The notes: generated by a model from the sequence alone, not told the origin. A stretch of DNA of 64,000 nt from Diaminobutyricibacter sp049994905 (GCF_049994905.1 NZ_CP188258.1:310001-374000), one strand, 5' to 3'; counted from the stretch's first letter, positions 8,891-17,816 are shown. A program made the numbers and translations.

Positions 8891-10195
8891 TCAGGCGCGC
8901 TGCGCGGCAGCCTCGCCGGCGCCGATCGCCTCCTGCACGTCTTCGCGCCGGGCGAGCACGAACTGCACGCGCCACGAGCGGAATTCCACCCGCAGGCTGC
9001 GGTATTTGACGAGGTAGAACACTCCGACGAGGGCGGCCGCGAATCCGGATGCCGCGGCAACCCCGAGAGCCCAGCGCGGCCCGAACGCGTCGGCCACCCA
9101 TCCCACAATGGGTGCCCCGATCGGGGTGCCGCCCATGAAGATCGCCATGTAGATCGCCATCACGCGGCCACGCAGTTTCGGGTCTGTGGTCATCTGCACT
9201 GTGCCGTTGGCTGTGGTCATCAGGGTCTGGGCCGAGATGCCGACCGCGATCAGTGCGATCGCGAACAGCCAGTAGGTGGGCATCAGCGCAGCGATCGCGC
9301 AGGCGCCGCCGAAGAATGCGGCTCCCGCGAAGAGCAGGGCGACCCGCGGCCGTTCCCGCCGCGCCGACAGCAGTGCGCCGGCGACCGACCCGATGGCCAT
9401 GATCGACGACAGCAGGCCGAACTCACCTGCGCCCTTGTGGAACACGCTCACCGACATCGTCGAGATGAAGATCGGGAAGTTCAGGCCGAACGTGCCGATC
9501 AGGAACACCATGATGAGAATGACCTTGATGTCTGGCCGCTTCCACACGTAGCGGAAGCCTTCGGCCAGCCCGCCCCTGGTGCGTTTCGCCCTCGGCGACG
9601 GGTGCAGTTCGCGGATGCGCAGGAACTTCAGCGAGATCAGCACGGCCCCGAAGGTGGCCGCGTTGATGAGGAACACCCACCCGGCGCCGACGGCGGCGAC
9701 CATCAGGCCGGCGACGGCCGGGCCGATCATGCGCGCGACGTTGAAGGACGCAGAGTTGAGTGCGACGGCGTTGGACAGGTTGGGGCCTTCGACGAGCTCG
9801 GACACGAACGTCTGCCGCGCCGGTGCGTCGAACGCGGCGACGCAGCCGAGGGCCAGCGCGAACAGGTACACCTGCCAGAGCTGCACCTGGCCGGTGACCG
9901 TCAGGATGCCCAGCCCGAGCCCGAGCGCACCCATGATCCCCTGCGTGGCCATCAGCAGTTTGCGGCGGTCGAGGTGGTCGGCGGCGAACCCCGTGATCGG
10001 CAGCAGCAGAAGCTGCGGAGCGAACTGGAGCGCCATGACGATGCCGACGGCGGTCGCGTTGTTGTGGGTGAGCTGGGTGAGGACGATCCAGTCCTGGGCG
10101 GTGCGCTGCATCCACGTGCCGACGTTCGACACGAGTGCGCCACCGGCCCAGATGCGGTAGTTGACGCCGTTGAGAGAGCGGAACATCGCACTCAC
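8891..10195 (-). CDS. MFS transporter, EntS/MFS_3-like exporter
   Basis: A 434-residue membrane protein with about 12 hydrophobic segments, resembling the enterobactin-exporter-like MFS_3 group (NYRIWAGGALVSNVGTWMQR at the N-terminus; FAADHLDRRKLL as the loop 2-3 motif). It is probably a proton-driven exporter of small hydrophobic compounds. The GTG start overlaps the stop of the MarR gene by four bases, so regulator and transporter form one operon. ATG 10186 is a possible alternative start. The substrate is unknown. Confidence 0.85.
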   Translation of the reverse strand: MSAMFRSLNGVNYRIWAGGALVSNVGTWMQRTAQDWIVLTQLTHNNATAVGIVMALQFAPQLLLLPITGFAADHLDRRKLLMATQGIMGALGLGLGILTVTGQVQLWQVYLFALALGCVAAFDAPARQTFVSELVEGPNLSNAVALNSASFNVARMIGPAVAGLMVAAVGAGWVFLINAATFGAVLISLKFLRIRELHPSPRAKRTRGGLAEGFRYVWKRPDIKVILIMVFLIGTFGLNFPIFISTMSVSVFHKGAGEFGLLSSIMAIGSVAGALLSARRERPRVALLFAGAAFFGGACAIAALMPTYWLFAIALIAVGISAQTLMTTANGTVQMTTDPKLRGRVMAIYMAIFMGGTPIGAPIVGWVADAFGPRWALGVAAASGFAAALVGVFYLVKYRSLRVEFRSWRVQFVLARREDVQEAIGAGEAAAQRA

Positions 10196-10650
10196 GAGTC
10201 GGCAAGCTCCCTCATGATCGCAGAGGCGTCCGCGAGCGTGCGGCGCTGTTCGGGAGTGAGCGTGCGCAGTCGCTGGTACAGCCAGGCGTCACGGCGCCGC
10301 CGCGTCTCGGCGACCAGTTCGCGGCCCTTCTCGGTGGGCGTGATCACGACTTTGCGTCCGTCGTGCGGGTCGGCGACGCGCACGATGAAACCCGAATCTG
10401 CGAGGCAGTTGACGGTGCGGTTCATGGATGGCGGTGTCACCCGCTCGTGTTCGCTCAGCTCCCCGAGAGTGTGGGCCCCTTCGCGCACGAGAAAGGCGAG
10501 GGCGGCCATCTGGGCATCGCTGACCTCGTCGTCGGCTTTCTCTGCGCGCAGCCGCCGACTGAGGCGGGCGACTCCGACGCGGAGTGCCGTGCTGAGGTCG
10601 TGCGTGGAGACGCGCTTCGGCCGATCGATCGTGGTACCGGTGGTGCTCAT
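10192..10650 (-). CDS. MarR-family transcriptional regulator
   Basis: A 152-residue winged-helix regulator. Core features are LAFLVREGAHTLGELSEHERVTPPSMNRTVNCLADSGF split as helices 2-4, followed by the wing VADPHDGRKVVITPT. It is the first gene of a two-gene operon with the MFS exporter and most likely represses both until a ligand binds. Two tandem palindromes lie directly upstream of its start. Confidence 0.88.
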   Translation of the reverse strand: MSTTGTTIDRPKRVSTHDLSTALRVGVARLSRRLRAEKADDEVSDAQMAALAFLVREGAHTLGELSEHERVTPPSMNRTVNCLADSGFIVRVADPHDGRKVVITPTEKGRELVAETRRRRDAWLYQRLRTLTPEQRRTLADASAIMRELADS

Positions 10651-10653
10651 ATC

Positions 10654-10680
10654 GTTAGCCTAACAAATTAGCCATGCTAA
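10654..10680. promoter_or_regulatory. tandem palindromes, candidate MarR operators
   Basis: GTTAGCCTAAC (10654-10664) and TTAGCCATGCTAA (10668-10680) are palindromes with GTTAG/CTAAC and TTAGC/GCTAA arms, three bases apart and just before the MarR ATG. MarR proteins usually bind such paired sites over their own promoter. The AT content is unusual for the surrounding DNA. Confidence 0.6.
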
Positions 10681-10737
10681 ATAAACCGATCGGATGTCGC
10701 TCGCCGCGAACAGGCCCCGATACGACAGAATGAGCGC

Positions 10738-11583
10738 GTGCCCACCTTCACCGACGAACACGGCATCGCCATCACGTACGACGTGTGGCCCGTGTCGAAC
10801 CCGCGTGCCGTCATCCAGATCGCCCACGGCGTGGGGGAGCATGCCCAGCGTTACGCGGAACTGGCCGCCCATCTCAACCGCGACGGCTTCGCTGTCTACG
10901 CCGACGACCACCGCGGCCACGGCCGAACAGGAATGCAGCAGTGGAACGGCGACAGCAGCAAGCTCGGGCGGCTGGGCCCGGGCGGTCTGCGTGCGGCTGT
11001 CGTGGACGTCCACCAGTTCAGCGGGATCATCCGCACCGAGAACCCCGGACTTCCGCTCGTGATCCTCGGACACAGCTGGGGATCGTTCATGGTGCAGATG
11101 ATCCTCAATCGCCACTCCGCCGAGTACGACCTGGCGGTGCTCTCGGGGAGCGCCTACCGGGTGCCCGGCTACCTGAACAGTGGAGACCTCAACAAGCGGT
11201 ACGCCGGTCTCGGGACGACCGGCGTGGAGTGGCTCAGTCGCGACCCCGCCGTCTCGCAGGCGTTCGTCGACGACCCGCTCACCACATCCGTGCCCCTCGC
11301 GAAGCTGTTCGGCCCCGCCGACACGCTGCGCATCATCGGGCGTCCGGCCCGTGCCCTCGCCCACGACCTGCCGCTGCTGCTCCAGGTGGGCGGCGGCGAC
11401 CCCGTCGGGGGCGAGCGGAGCGTGCGGCGACTCGAACGCGCCTACCGCGAGCGGTCGGGGCTGACGGATGTGACGACCATCGTCTACCCGGACGCGCGGC
11501 ACGAGGTCTACAACGAGACCAACCGTGCAGAGGTCATGGCCGACCTGACCGCGTGGCTCGACGCCCGCATCGCGCGTCGCTGA
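10738..11583 (+). CDS. alpha/beta hydrolase, monoacylglycerol-lipase-like
   Basis: A 281-residue serine hydrolase (Hydrolase_4 type). The nucleophile elbow ILGHSWGSF puts the catalytic serine at 113; the acid is likely the Asp in GGGDPVGGE and the base the His in ARHEVYNE. There is no signal peptide, so it is cytoplasmic. The start is GTG 10738. It probably acts on a monoacylglycerol or small ester; the substrate is inferred from fold only. Confidence 0.82.
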   Translation: MPTFTDEHGIAITYDVWPVSNPRAVIQIAHGVGEHAQRYAELAAHLNRDGFAVYADDHRGHGRTGMQQWNGDSSKLGRLGPGGLRAAVVDVHQFSGIIRTENPGLPLVILGHSWGSFMVQMILNRHSAEYDLAVLSGSAYRVPGYLNSGDLNKRYAGLGTTGVEWLSRDPAVSQAFVDDPLTTSVPLAKLFGPADTLRIIGRPARALAHDLPLLLQVGGGDPVGGERSVRRLERAYRERSGLTDVTTIVYPDARHEVYNETNRAEVMADLTAWLDARIARR

Positions 11584-11609
11584 CCGCCCGGCTCGCGGCG
11601 CCCCATCGG

Positions 11610-11652
11610 TCGACTTTTGTCGCTTCGCGAGCGTAGATGCGGCAGAAGTCGG
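11610..11652. terminator. stem-loop after the hydrolase gene
   Basis: TCGACTTTTGTCGC (11610-11623) and GCGGCAGAAGTCGG (11639-11652) are imperfect inverted repeats, mostly G-C and G-U compatible, with a 15-base loop. There is no clear U-tract, so termination is possible but not certain. Confidence 0.35.
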
Positions 11653-11694
11653 CCGAAGGCCTGATCGGAATCGGGAGCGGCATAGGCTTGGGGC

Positions 11695-12744
11695 ATGCAC
11701 GGTGAATACAAGGTCCCCGGCGGCAAGCTCGTCGTGGTCGACCTCAACGTCGTCGACGGCGCCATCGCCGATTTCCACCTCTCGGGAGACTTCTTCCTCG
11801 AACCCGACAGCGCACTCGAGGCGATCGACCGGGCGGTGAACGGCCTGTCCGCTGAAGCGGATGCGGCTGCCTTCGCGGCCGCCGTGAAGAGCGCGCTGCC
11901 GCAAGACGCCATCCTGCTCGGGTTCTCGCCCGAAGCGGTCGCCGTCGCCATCCGCCGGTCGCTCGCCAAAGCGACCAGCTGGCGCGACTACGACTGGCAG
12001 CTCGTGCACTCAAAGGCGGTGCCGCCGGTGATGCAGATGGCGTTGGATGAGGTGCTCGCGACCGCGGTCGGCGAAGGCCACCGCCAACCCACCCTCCGCA
12101 TCTGGGAATGGGAGGAACCGGCCGTCGTGATCGGCAGCTTCCAGTCGGTGAAGAACGAGGTCGACCCCGTCAACGCTGTGAAGTACGGCTTCGACGTGGT
12201 CCGTCGCATCTCCGGCGGCGGCGCGATGTTCATGGAGGCAGGCTCGGTCGTCACCTATTCGATCTATGCCCCGGCCGACCTGGTGCAGGGCATGAGTTTC
12301 GCAGACAGTTACGCGTTCCTCGACGAGTGGGCGATCATCGCACTCAAGTCGCTCGGCATCGACGCGTTCTACCAGCCGCTCAACGACATCGCGAGCCCCC
12401 ACGGAAAGATCGGCGGCGCCGCGCAGAAACGCCTCGGCTCGGGTGCCGTACTGCACCACGTCACCATGAGCTACGACATGGACGGCCAGAAGATGACCGA
12501 AGTGCTCCGCATCGGCCGCGAGAAGATCAGCGACAAAGGCATCGCGAGTGCGGCCAAGCGCGTCGACCCGCTCCGCAGCCAGACCGGCCTCTCCCGCGCC
12601 GAGATCATCGACCAGCTGAAGGCCACCTTCACGAACCTGTACGGGGCGACCGCGGGCGACATCACGCCGGAGGAGTACGCGGCCGCAGAGAAACTCGTGG
12701 CCGAGAAGTTCAGCACCGAAGCCTGGTTGTACCGGGTGCCGTGA
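11695..12744 (+). CDS. lipoate-protein ligase A family protein with accessory domain at the N-terminus
   Basis: A 349-residue protein. Residues 1-90 (YKVPGGKLVVVDLNV, LSGDFFLEP, ALEAIDRAVNGL) look like the small Lip_prot_lig_C domain that ends E. coli LplA, while about 95-349 is the catalytic BPL/LplA domain with RRISGGGAMFMEAG and the conserved lysine in HGKIGGAAQKR. It should attach lipoate or octanoate to lipoyl domains of E2 and GcvH proteins. The domain order is reversed relative to E. coli LplA. It is convergent with the GNAT gene, four bases away. Confidence 0.85.
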   Translation: MHGEYKVPGGKLVVVDLNVVDGAIADFHLSGDFFLEPDSALEAIDRAVNGLSAEADAAAFAAAVKSALPQDAILLGFSPEAVAVAIRRSLAKATSWRDYDWQLVHSKAVPPVMQMALDEVLATAVGEGHRQPTLRIWEWEEPAVVIGSFQSVKNEVDPVNAVKYGFDVVRRISGGGAMFMEAGSVVTYSIYAPADLVQGMSFADSYAFLDEWAIIALKSLGIDAFYQPLNDIASPHGKIGGAAQKRLGSGAVLHHVTMSYDMDGQKMTEVLRIGREKISDKGIASAAKRVDPLRSQTGLSRAEIIDQLKATFTNLYGATAGDITPEEYAAAEKLVAEKFSTEAWLYRVP

Positions 12745-12748
12745 AGGC

Positions 12749-13351
12749 TCAGGTGGGGCCCCCCACCTCGCGCCACATCGTCGTCGCGGTTGCATCGTCG
12801 AGCACCGCGTTGATGCGGCCGACAGGGCGGAAGCCTGCGCGCTGGTAGCGGTGGTCGTTGGCGGGGTTCGTCGACTCGAGGTAGGCGGGGAGTCCTTCTG
12901 CGTCGAACGCGGCCAGGTTCTCGGCGAGGAGCTGTTGCCCGATGCCGCGCCCCCGGAAATCCGGATGCGTCGCCAGCAGGCTCAGATACATGTGCGGAGT
13001 GGTGCGTGGATGCGCCGTGTCGAAGCGGTCCCAGAGGTCGTGGAACGCCTGAAGCCTCGCGGGCTCCAGGTTCGCCGCCATGAGCTCGTCGACCTCGGCC
13101 TCCTGCTCGTCGGTCAGGTCTTTCGCGCCCGGGGGGAGCCAGACGGCGACGGTCGAGGCGTCGTCGGCCATGAACACCGTTGAGTAACCCACGGCGCCTT
13201 CGACGAACAGGCGCCAGAACGGGCGCGCGTGTCCGGTCCCGCCGTCGGAGCGTGCGAGTGCGACCGACCAGATCGGGTCGTCGCTGAACGCGAGTGTGAT
13301 CGTGTCGGTGACCGCGTCGATGTCGGACGGGAGGGCGACCCGGGACTCCAT
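12749..13351 (-). CDS. GNAT family N-acetyltransferase
   Basis: A 200-residue acetyltransferase with the acetyl-CoA loop THPDFRGRGIGQQLL (motif A) and the C-terminal ESTNPANDHRYQRAGF segment. Such stand-alone GNATs acetylate small amines or protein N-termini; nothing here fixes the acceptor. Monocistronic, convergent with the lipoate ligase gene. Confidence 0.85.
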   Translation of the reverse strand: MESRVALPSDIDAVTDTITLAFSDDPIWSVALARSDGGTGHARPFWRLFVEGAVGYSTVFMADDASTVAVWLPPGAKDLTDEQEAEVDELMAANLEPARLQAFHDLWDRFDTAHPRTTPHMYLSLLATHPDFRGRGIGQQLLAENLAAFDAEGLPAYLESTNPANDHRYQRAGFRPVGRINAVLDDATATTMWREVGGPT

Positions 13352-13435
13352 GCCGCAACTGTACGCCGTCGCTGCAGGCTACGTTCCGTGACAGCACGGA
13401 GGTGTCACCCATATGCGTCACGTACCCTTAAGCCC

Positions 13436-13708
13436 GTGAACTGGTGGATCCTCGGCTCAATCGCGGCAGCGCTCGTGCTCGGCTATATCTCCGTGCACTT
13501 CGGCTGGGTCGACCTCTCGAACAAGTCGAGAAAGGTCGGCGGCTCCAGTTCGAGCATCGTCGGCATCGGTGACGAGGTCTTCGCACCGACGCGCCACGAA
13601 GCCCAGATCGAGCTCGACCGGCAGAGCGTGCTGCCCGCACCGGCACCCGTGGCCGGCGACGGCGACAAGGGCATCTTCGACGGCAAGATCCGCATCGACC
13701 TGCGCTGA
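13436..13708 (+). CDS. small single-pass membrane protein of unknown function
   Basis: A 90-residue protein starting at GTG 13436 with one N-terminal membrane helix (residues about 2-24, NWWILGSIAAALVLGYISV) and a hydrophilic tail ending in KGIFDGKIRIDL. The frame opens further upstream, but TACCCT at 13423-13428 lies seven bases before this GTG with no Shine-Dalgarno, which fits a leaderless mRNA. No family is recognised. Confidence 0.6.
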   Translation: MNWWILGSIAAALVLGYISVHFGWVDLSNKSRKVGGSSSSIVGIGDEVFAPTRHEAQIELDRQSVLPAPAPVAGDGDKGIFDGKIRIDLR

Positions 13709-13807
13709 CTCGCTCGATCGCCCGTCGATTGTTCGAAAACGGCTAGTGCAGATCGGCCGAACCGGCCTTTTTGCATAAGCGCCGCGGGAACCGGGCGGAT
13801 GCCGCGG

Positions 13808-14092
13808 TCAGCGAGCGAGCAGGTCGCGGTATTCCGGATGCTCGCGCAGCCAATGCCGCACGTACGGGCAGGATGCGACCAAGCGGCGATCACTGTTGTC
13901 GCGCACGTCGTCCAGCGCGGACTGCACAAGGATGCTCGCCAGCCCACCTTCGCGGCGTTCCGGGTCGACCTCCGTGTGGTAAAAATCGATCTCGTCGTCG
14001 TGGATGTGGTACTCGGTGAATCCCACCTGTTCGTCGTCTTTCAGGATGACGTAACGGTTGAGTTCCGGTTCGTTCCTGACCGTGATTCCCAT
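13808..14092 (-). CDS. small GCN5-related N-acetyltransferase (YidJ-like)
   Basis: A 94-residue minimal acetyltransferase of the COG2388 type, with YHIHDDEIDFYHTEV, RREGGLASILVQSALDD and the Cys-containing CPYVRHWLREHPEY end. The frame could start at 14131, but that would overlap the divergent methyltransferase start; ATG 14092 (MGITVRNEPELN) matches the usual N-terminus. The substrate is unknown. Confidence 0.82.
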   Translation of the reverse strand: MGITVRNEPELNRYVILKDDEQVGFTEYHIHDDEIDFYHTEVDPERREGGLASILVQSALDDVRDNSDRRLVASCPYVRHWLREHPEYRDLLAR

Positions 14093-14129
14093 GGCATGAG
14101 CGTAGCGGGAGCGCTGAGAGAATGGGTCC

Positions 14130-14990
14130 ATGCCCGACGCCTGGACCCCCGCATCGTCGAGCAGGGTCGTTCACGCCGACAATCTCGACGTTCTGCGCGC
14201 GCTGGATGACGCATCCTTCACGCTCATCTACCTCGACCCACCATTCAACACGGGCCGCAGGCAGGCCCGGCAGACGACCACGTCGGTGCGGAGCGAAGGC
14301 GGCGCGGGATCCGTCACCGGGTTCAAGGGCCAGACGTACGAGCGCATCAAGGGCGACCTGCTGCGGTACGACGACCGGTTCGACGACTACTGGGAGTTCC
14401 TCGAGCCCCGCCTGATCGAAGCCTGGCGGCTGCTGGCCGACGACGGCACCCTATACCTGCACCTCGACTATCGCGAGGCGCACTACGCGAAAGTGCTGCT
14501 CGACGCCCTCTTCGGCCGGGAATCGTTCCTCAACGAGATCATCTGGGCGTACGACTACGGTGCGAAATCGAAGAACCGCTGGCCGACCAAGCACGACACG
14601 ATCCTCGTCTATGTGAAGGATCCGTCGAGCTACTACTTCGACTCGACCGCCGTCGACCGTGAGCCGTACATGGCGCCCGGACTCGTGACTGCAGAGAAGG
14701 CGGAGCTCGGCAAGCTCCCGACGGATGTGTGGTGGCACACGATCGTGTCGCCGACCGGTCGCGAGAAGACCGGCTATCCCACCCAGAAACCGGAAGGCGT
14801 GCTTCGGCGTATCGTGCAGGCGTCGAGCCGCGAAGGCGACTGGGTGCTCGACTTCTTCGCGGGAAGCGGCACGACCGGTGCGGTCGCAGCCGCCCTCGGG
14901 CGCCGGTTCGTGCTCGTCGACCAGAACGCCGAAGCCATTGCGGTCATGCGCGACCGGTTCGCCGGGGTCCCGGGCGTCGACTTCGTCTGA
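14130..14990 (+). CDS. site-specific DNA methyltransferase, beta class, orphan
   Basis: A 286-residue N6-adenine/N4-cytosine methyltransferase (PF01555 type). The catalytic motif IV IYLDPPFNTG (residues about 33-43) precedes the AdoMet motif I DFFAGSGTTG (about 241-250), the order of the beta class; the region between is the likely target recognition domain. No restriction enzyme gene is nearby, so it looks like an orphan enzyme with a regulatory or housekeeping role, or a remnant of a restriction system. The ATG start at 14130 follows GAATGGGTCC, a weak ribosome-binding site. Confidence 0.88.
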   Translation: MPDAWTPASSSRVVHADNLDVLRALDDASFTLIYLDPPFNTGRRQARQTTTSVRSEGGAGSVTGFKGQTYERIKGDLLRYDDRFDDYWEFLEPRLIEAWRLLADDGTLYLHLDYREAHYAKVLLDALFGRESFLNEIIWAYDYGAKSKNRWPTKHDTILVYVKDPSSYYFDSTAVDREPYMAPGLVTAEKAELGKLPTDVWWHTIVSPTGREKTGYPTQKPEGVLRRIVQASSREGDWVLDFFAGSGTTGAVAAALGRRFVLVDQNAEAIAVMRDRFAGVPGVDFV

Positions 14991-14995
14991 GCAGG

Positions 14996-15739
14996 TCAGC
15001 GGAGGTATTCACCGAAGAACGCCTCGATACGCGCCCACGCGTCGGCGGCGGCCTCGGGGTTCGGGCCGGCGCCGAGGATCATCCGCATGACCGGGCGCAA
15101 TGCGGGCGCCCCCTCCTCCTCCTCGTTCAGGAAGGAGTGACCCGCATGCGGGTACTCCTTCACGTCGTGGGGGATCCCGTTGCGCGTCAGCAGTGCGTCG
15201 AGCTTTGCGGCGGCGTTCGTCAGCGAGCGATCGCGGCCGCCGTAGCTGGCGACCACCGGGCAGGCGTCGGCGAGTACAGCATCTGCGTCTTTCGGGAACC
15301 GCCCGTAGTTCACCGACGAGACGTCGTAGCGGCGGCCGCTCGCCAGCGCGAGCGCGAACCCGCCGCCCATGCAGAAGCCGATCACCCCGACCTTTTCCGT
15401 GGTGTCCGGGCGTGCCAGCAGCATGCGCCTTGCCGCCTCTATGTCCTGGAACGCGCGACCGCGACCCGTCGACAGAGCCCGGAACGTGGCCATCAGGCAT
15501 TTGCGAGCGCCGCCCTGAGAGAAGAGGTCCGGCATGATCGCGAGATAGCCGGCCTCGGCCATCCGCTGCACCTGGCGGCGCATGTTGTCGTTGATGTCGA
15601 ACGCCTCGTGCACGAGGATCACGCCCGGCCACGGGCCCTCGCCCACGGGAATCGCCATGACACCGCGCAGGCCCTCGCTGGTCCCATCGACATCGGACGG
15701 GATATCCACAGCGACGACGGTCGGGGCCGGAGCAGTCAT
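14996..15739 (-). CDS. dienelactone hydrolase family protein
   Basis: A 247-residue alpha/beta hydrolase. GFCMGGGFAL carries the nucleophilic cysteine typical of dienelactone hydrolases, YGGRDRSL the acid and PHAGHSFLNE the histidine. The family hydrolyses dienelactones and related esters; no aromatic degradation genes are adjacent, so the natural substrate is open. The frame extends to 15784; ATG 15739 (MTAPAPTVV) is preferred from family length, though its ribosome-binding site is weak. Confidence 0.82.
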   Translation of the reverse strand: MTAPAPTVVAVDIPSDVDGTSEGLRGVMAIPVGEGPWPGVILVHEAFDINDNMRRQVQRMAEAGYLAIMPDLFSQGGARKCLMATFRALSTGRGRAFQDIEAARRMLLARPDTTEKVGVIGFCMGGGFALALASGRRYDVSSVNYGRFPKDADAVLADACPVVASYGGRDRSLTNAAAKLDALLTRNGIPHDVKEYPHAGHSFLNEEEEGAPALRPVMRMILGAGPNPEAAADAWARIEAFFGEYLR

Positions 15740-15818
15740 AGCTGATTCGATCACGAAACATGCGCGAGTGCACCCGTCGTCCAAAGATTCACAGGGTTGG
15801 TGTGGAAGGCTCTTACAT

Positions 15819-16646
15819 ATGCGAATCGGTACGCAGCTGCGGGCTACACCCTTCCTTCTGGGGGCCCTCGCGTCGGCTGTCGCCTTCGTCGCGGTGTACC
15901 TCGTCTTCGTGCGCAGCTACATGGGGCAGCTCATCGACGAACGGGCGTTCACGGGTGCCGATGTCTGGAAAGGCAGCGTCGCGGACTTCGCGCGCAGCTT
16001 CCTGAGCATCCTGCCGATCGCCGCCGTCGTCGTCGCCTGCATCATCGCGATCATCGTGGTCGTCGTACGCCAGAACTGGGTGGTGTTCATCGTGGCCGTC
16101 GCGGCCGCCGTCGCAGCCAACCTCAGCACGCAGGTGCTCAAATACGCCATCCTCAGCAGGCCGGAGAAAGGCGTCGACGTGCTCAGCAACTCGCTGCCGT
16201 CGGGCCACACGACGGTCGCCGGATCCGCCGCTCTGGTCGTGTTCCTCGTCTCGAGCCCGCGACTGAGACCGCTCGCCGCCGTCCTCGGAGCTGCATTCGC
16301 GATCGTGGCCGGGGCATCTACGCTGGTCGAGCAGTGGCACCGGCCCAGCGACGTCGTCGCAGGCCTGTTCGTGGTCTCGTTCTGGGGATGCCTTGCCGGA
16401 TGCGTGCTCGCGTGGCTGCACGTGCGCACCGCCGAATTCCCGGTACGCACAAAACTGTGGCCGTTGTTCTGGGTCGCGGTCGGCCTCAGCGTGATCGGGA
16501 TCATCTCGCTCGTCGTCACCTGGGTGTCGGCGCAGAGCGGGGGCAGCCACCTGTTCGTGGCTTACGTCGGGGGAGTCACGGCGATCGGCGCCATCGGCTT
16601 CGCGATCGCCGTCGCAGGCAACCGCCTTTTCCGCGCGCTCCCGTAG
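15819..16646 (+). CDS. PAP2 superfamily lipid phosphatase
   Basis: A 275-residue integral membrane protein with about six hydrophobic helices. The PAP2 signature is present as KYAILSRP, LPSGHTTVAG (residues about 126-135) and STLVEQWHRPSDVVAG, which supplies the catalytic His and Asp; the usual arginine of the third motif is replaced. It likely dephosphorylates polyprenyl or phosphatidyl phosphates at the membrane. ATG 15819 follows GGAAGG at a spacing of nine bases. Confidence 0.82.
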   Translation: MRIGTQLRATPFLLGALASAVAFVAVYLVFVRSYMGQLIDERAFTGADVWKGSVADFARSFLSILPIAAVVVACIIAIIVVVVRQNWVVFIVAVAAAVAANLSTQVLKYAILSRPEKGVDVLSNSLPSGHTTVAGSAALVVFLVSSPRLRPLAAVLGAAFAIVAGASTLVEQWHRPSDVVAGLFVVSFWGCLAGCVLAWLHVRTAEFPVRTKLWPLFWVAVGLSVIGIISLVVTWVSAQSGGSHLFVAYVGGVTAIGAIGFAIAVAGNRLFRALP

Positions 16647-16663
16647 CGGAGGCGCGGCGGCCG

Positions 16664-17686
16664 CTACGTGCTCTGCCGCACGACCAATTCGGTGGGCAGC
16701 ATGGTTACGCGCTCGACCGCCGTGCCAGACATCAGTTTCACGAGCACGCGTGCCATCGTCTCGCCGAGCCCGATCGTCGGCTGGTGCACCGTCGTCAGGG
16801 GTGGGGTCGCCGTCAGCCCGTAGTAGTCGTCGTCGTAGCCGACGACCGCGATGTCGTCCGGGATGTTCAGCCCGGCTTCGTGGATGGACGCGTACGCCCC
16901 GGCAGCCATCTGGTCGTTGGTCGCGAAGAGTCCGTCGATGGGAACCCCGCGGGCGAGGAGGCGCTTCATCGCCTCACGGCCCGAGGTCGGCGAGAAGTCG
17001 CCGAATTCGATGAGCGACTGATCGAGGCCGTGAGCGTCCATTGCGCGTCGCCACCCAGTGAGACGGTCGAGGCCGGCGGGCATGTCCTGCGGTCCTGCGA
17101 TGATCGCGATGTTGCGCCGTCCGCGTTCGATCAGATGCTCGGTGGCCCCCGCCGCACCCGCAACGTTGTCGACGTCGACGAAGTACGACCCCTGCTCCGC
17201 CTCGTTGATCGGTCGGCCGCCGAACACGACGGGCAGTGACTGCCCCAGGTGCGCATACGAGTGATCGCCCGAGTGGTGGGAGACGATGAGCGCGCCGTCG
17301 ACGTTTCCGCCCATGAGGTAGCGGCGGGTCTTGTCGGCTTTGAACTCCGACGAGATGACCATGTTGAGCGTGTACTCGGTCTCGGCGAGGTGCAGGGCCG
17401 CGCCTTGCACGATCGATCCGAAGAACGGGTCGGCGAAGACCTTGGCCGTCGATTCGGGAACGACCAGCGCGACGACCTGGGTGCGTTTGCTCGCGAGTGA
17501 GCGTGCAGCCCGGTTGGGCACGTAGTTGAGGTCGGCGATGGCTTTGTTGACGACCAGGATCACCTCGGGTGTGACCTTCGTGGAACCGTTGACCACGCGG
17601 GAGACGGTCGCGCGCGAAACTCCGGCCAGCGACGCCACCGCCTCAAGGGTGGGCACCGCATAGCTCTCGCGTTCATCCGCGGTCAT
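16664..17686 (-). CDS. LacI-family transcriptional regulator
   Basis: A 340-residue repressor with helix-turn-helix LEAVASLAGVSRATVSRVVN and an effector domain containing ATNDQMAAGAY and the end VHQPTIGLGETMARVLVKLM. A strong GGGAGGAA precedes the ATG. No sugar genes flank it (PAP2 phosphatase on one side, DHA2 exporter on the other), so its regulon is probably elsewhere apart from possible autoregulation through the palindrome at 17781-17796. Confidence 0.9.
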   Translation of the reverse strand: MTADERESYAVPTLEAVASLAGVSRATVSRVVNGSTKVTPEVILVVNKAIADLNYVPNRAARSLASKRTQVVALVVPESTAKVFADPFFGSIVQGAALHLAETEYTLNMVISSEFKADKTRRYLMGGNVDGALIVSHHSGDHSYAHLGQSLPVVFGGRPINEAEQGSYFVDVDNVAGAAGATEHLIERGRRNIAIIAGPQDMPAGLDRLTGWRRAMDAHGLDQSLIEFGDFSPTSGREAMKRLLARGVPIDGLFATNDQMAAGAYASIHEAGLNIPDDIAVVGYDDDYYGLTATPPLTTVHQPTIGLGETMARVLVKLMSGTAVERVTMLPTELVVRQST

Positions 17687-17780
17687 CTCGTGGTTCCTCC
17701 CGGTCCGCTCTCAATGTTAAGTGTCAGCGGGAAGGTGCACGCCCTGTAATGGGAACTATCGAGAGGCAGGGTCCGCATCG

Positions 17781-17796
17781 TGAGAGTGCTCTCTCA
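17781..17796. promoter_or_regulatory. candidate LacI operator
   Basis: TGAGAGTGCTCTCTCA contains the palindrome GAGAG-TG-CTCTC and resembles LacI-family operators. It is about 95 bases upstream of the LacI gene that reads leftward, and lies between that gene and the exporter's terminator. Confidence 0.4.
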
Positions 17797-17816
17797 TCGG
17801 CGTGAACCGAGCGAAA

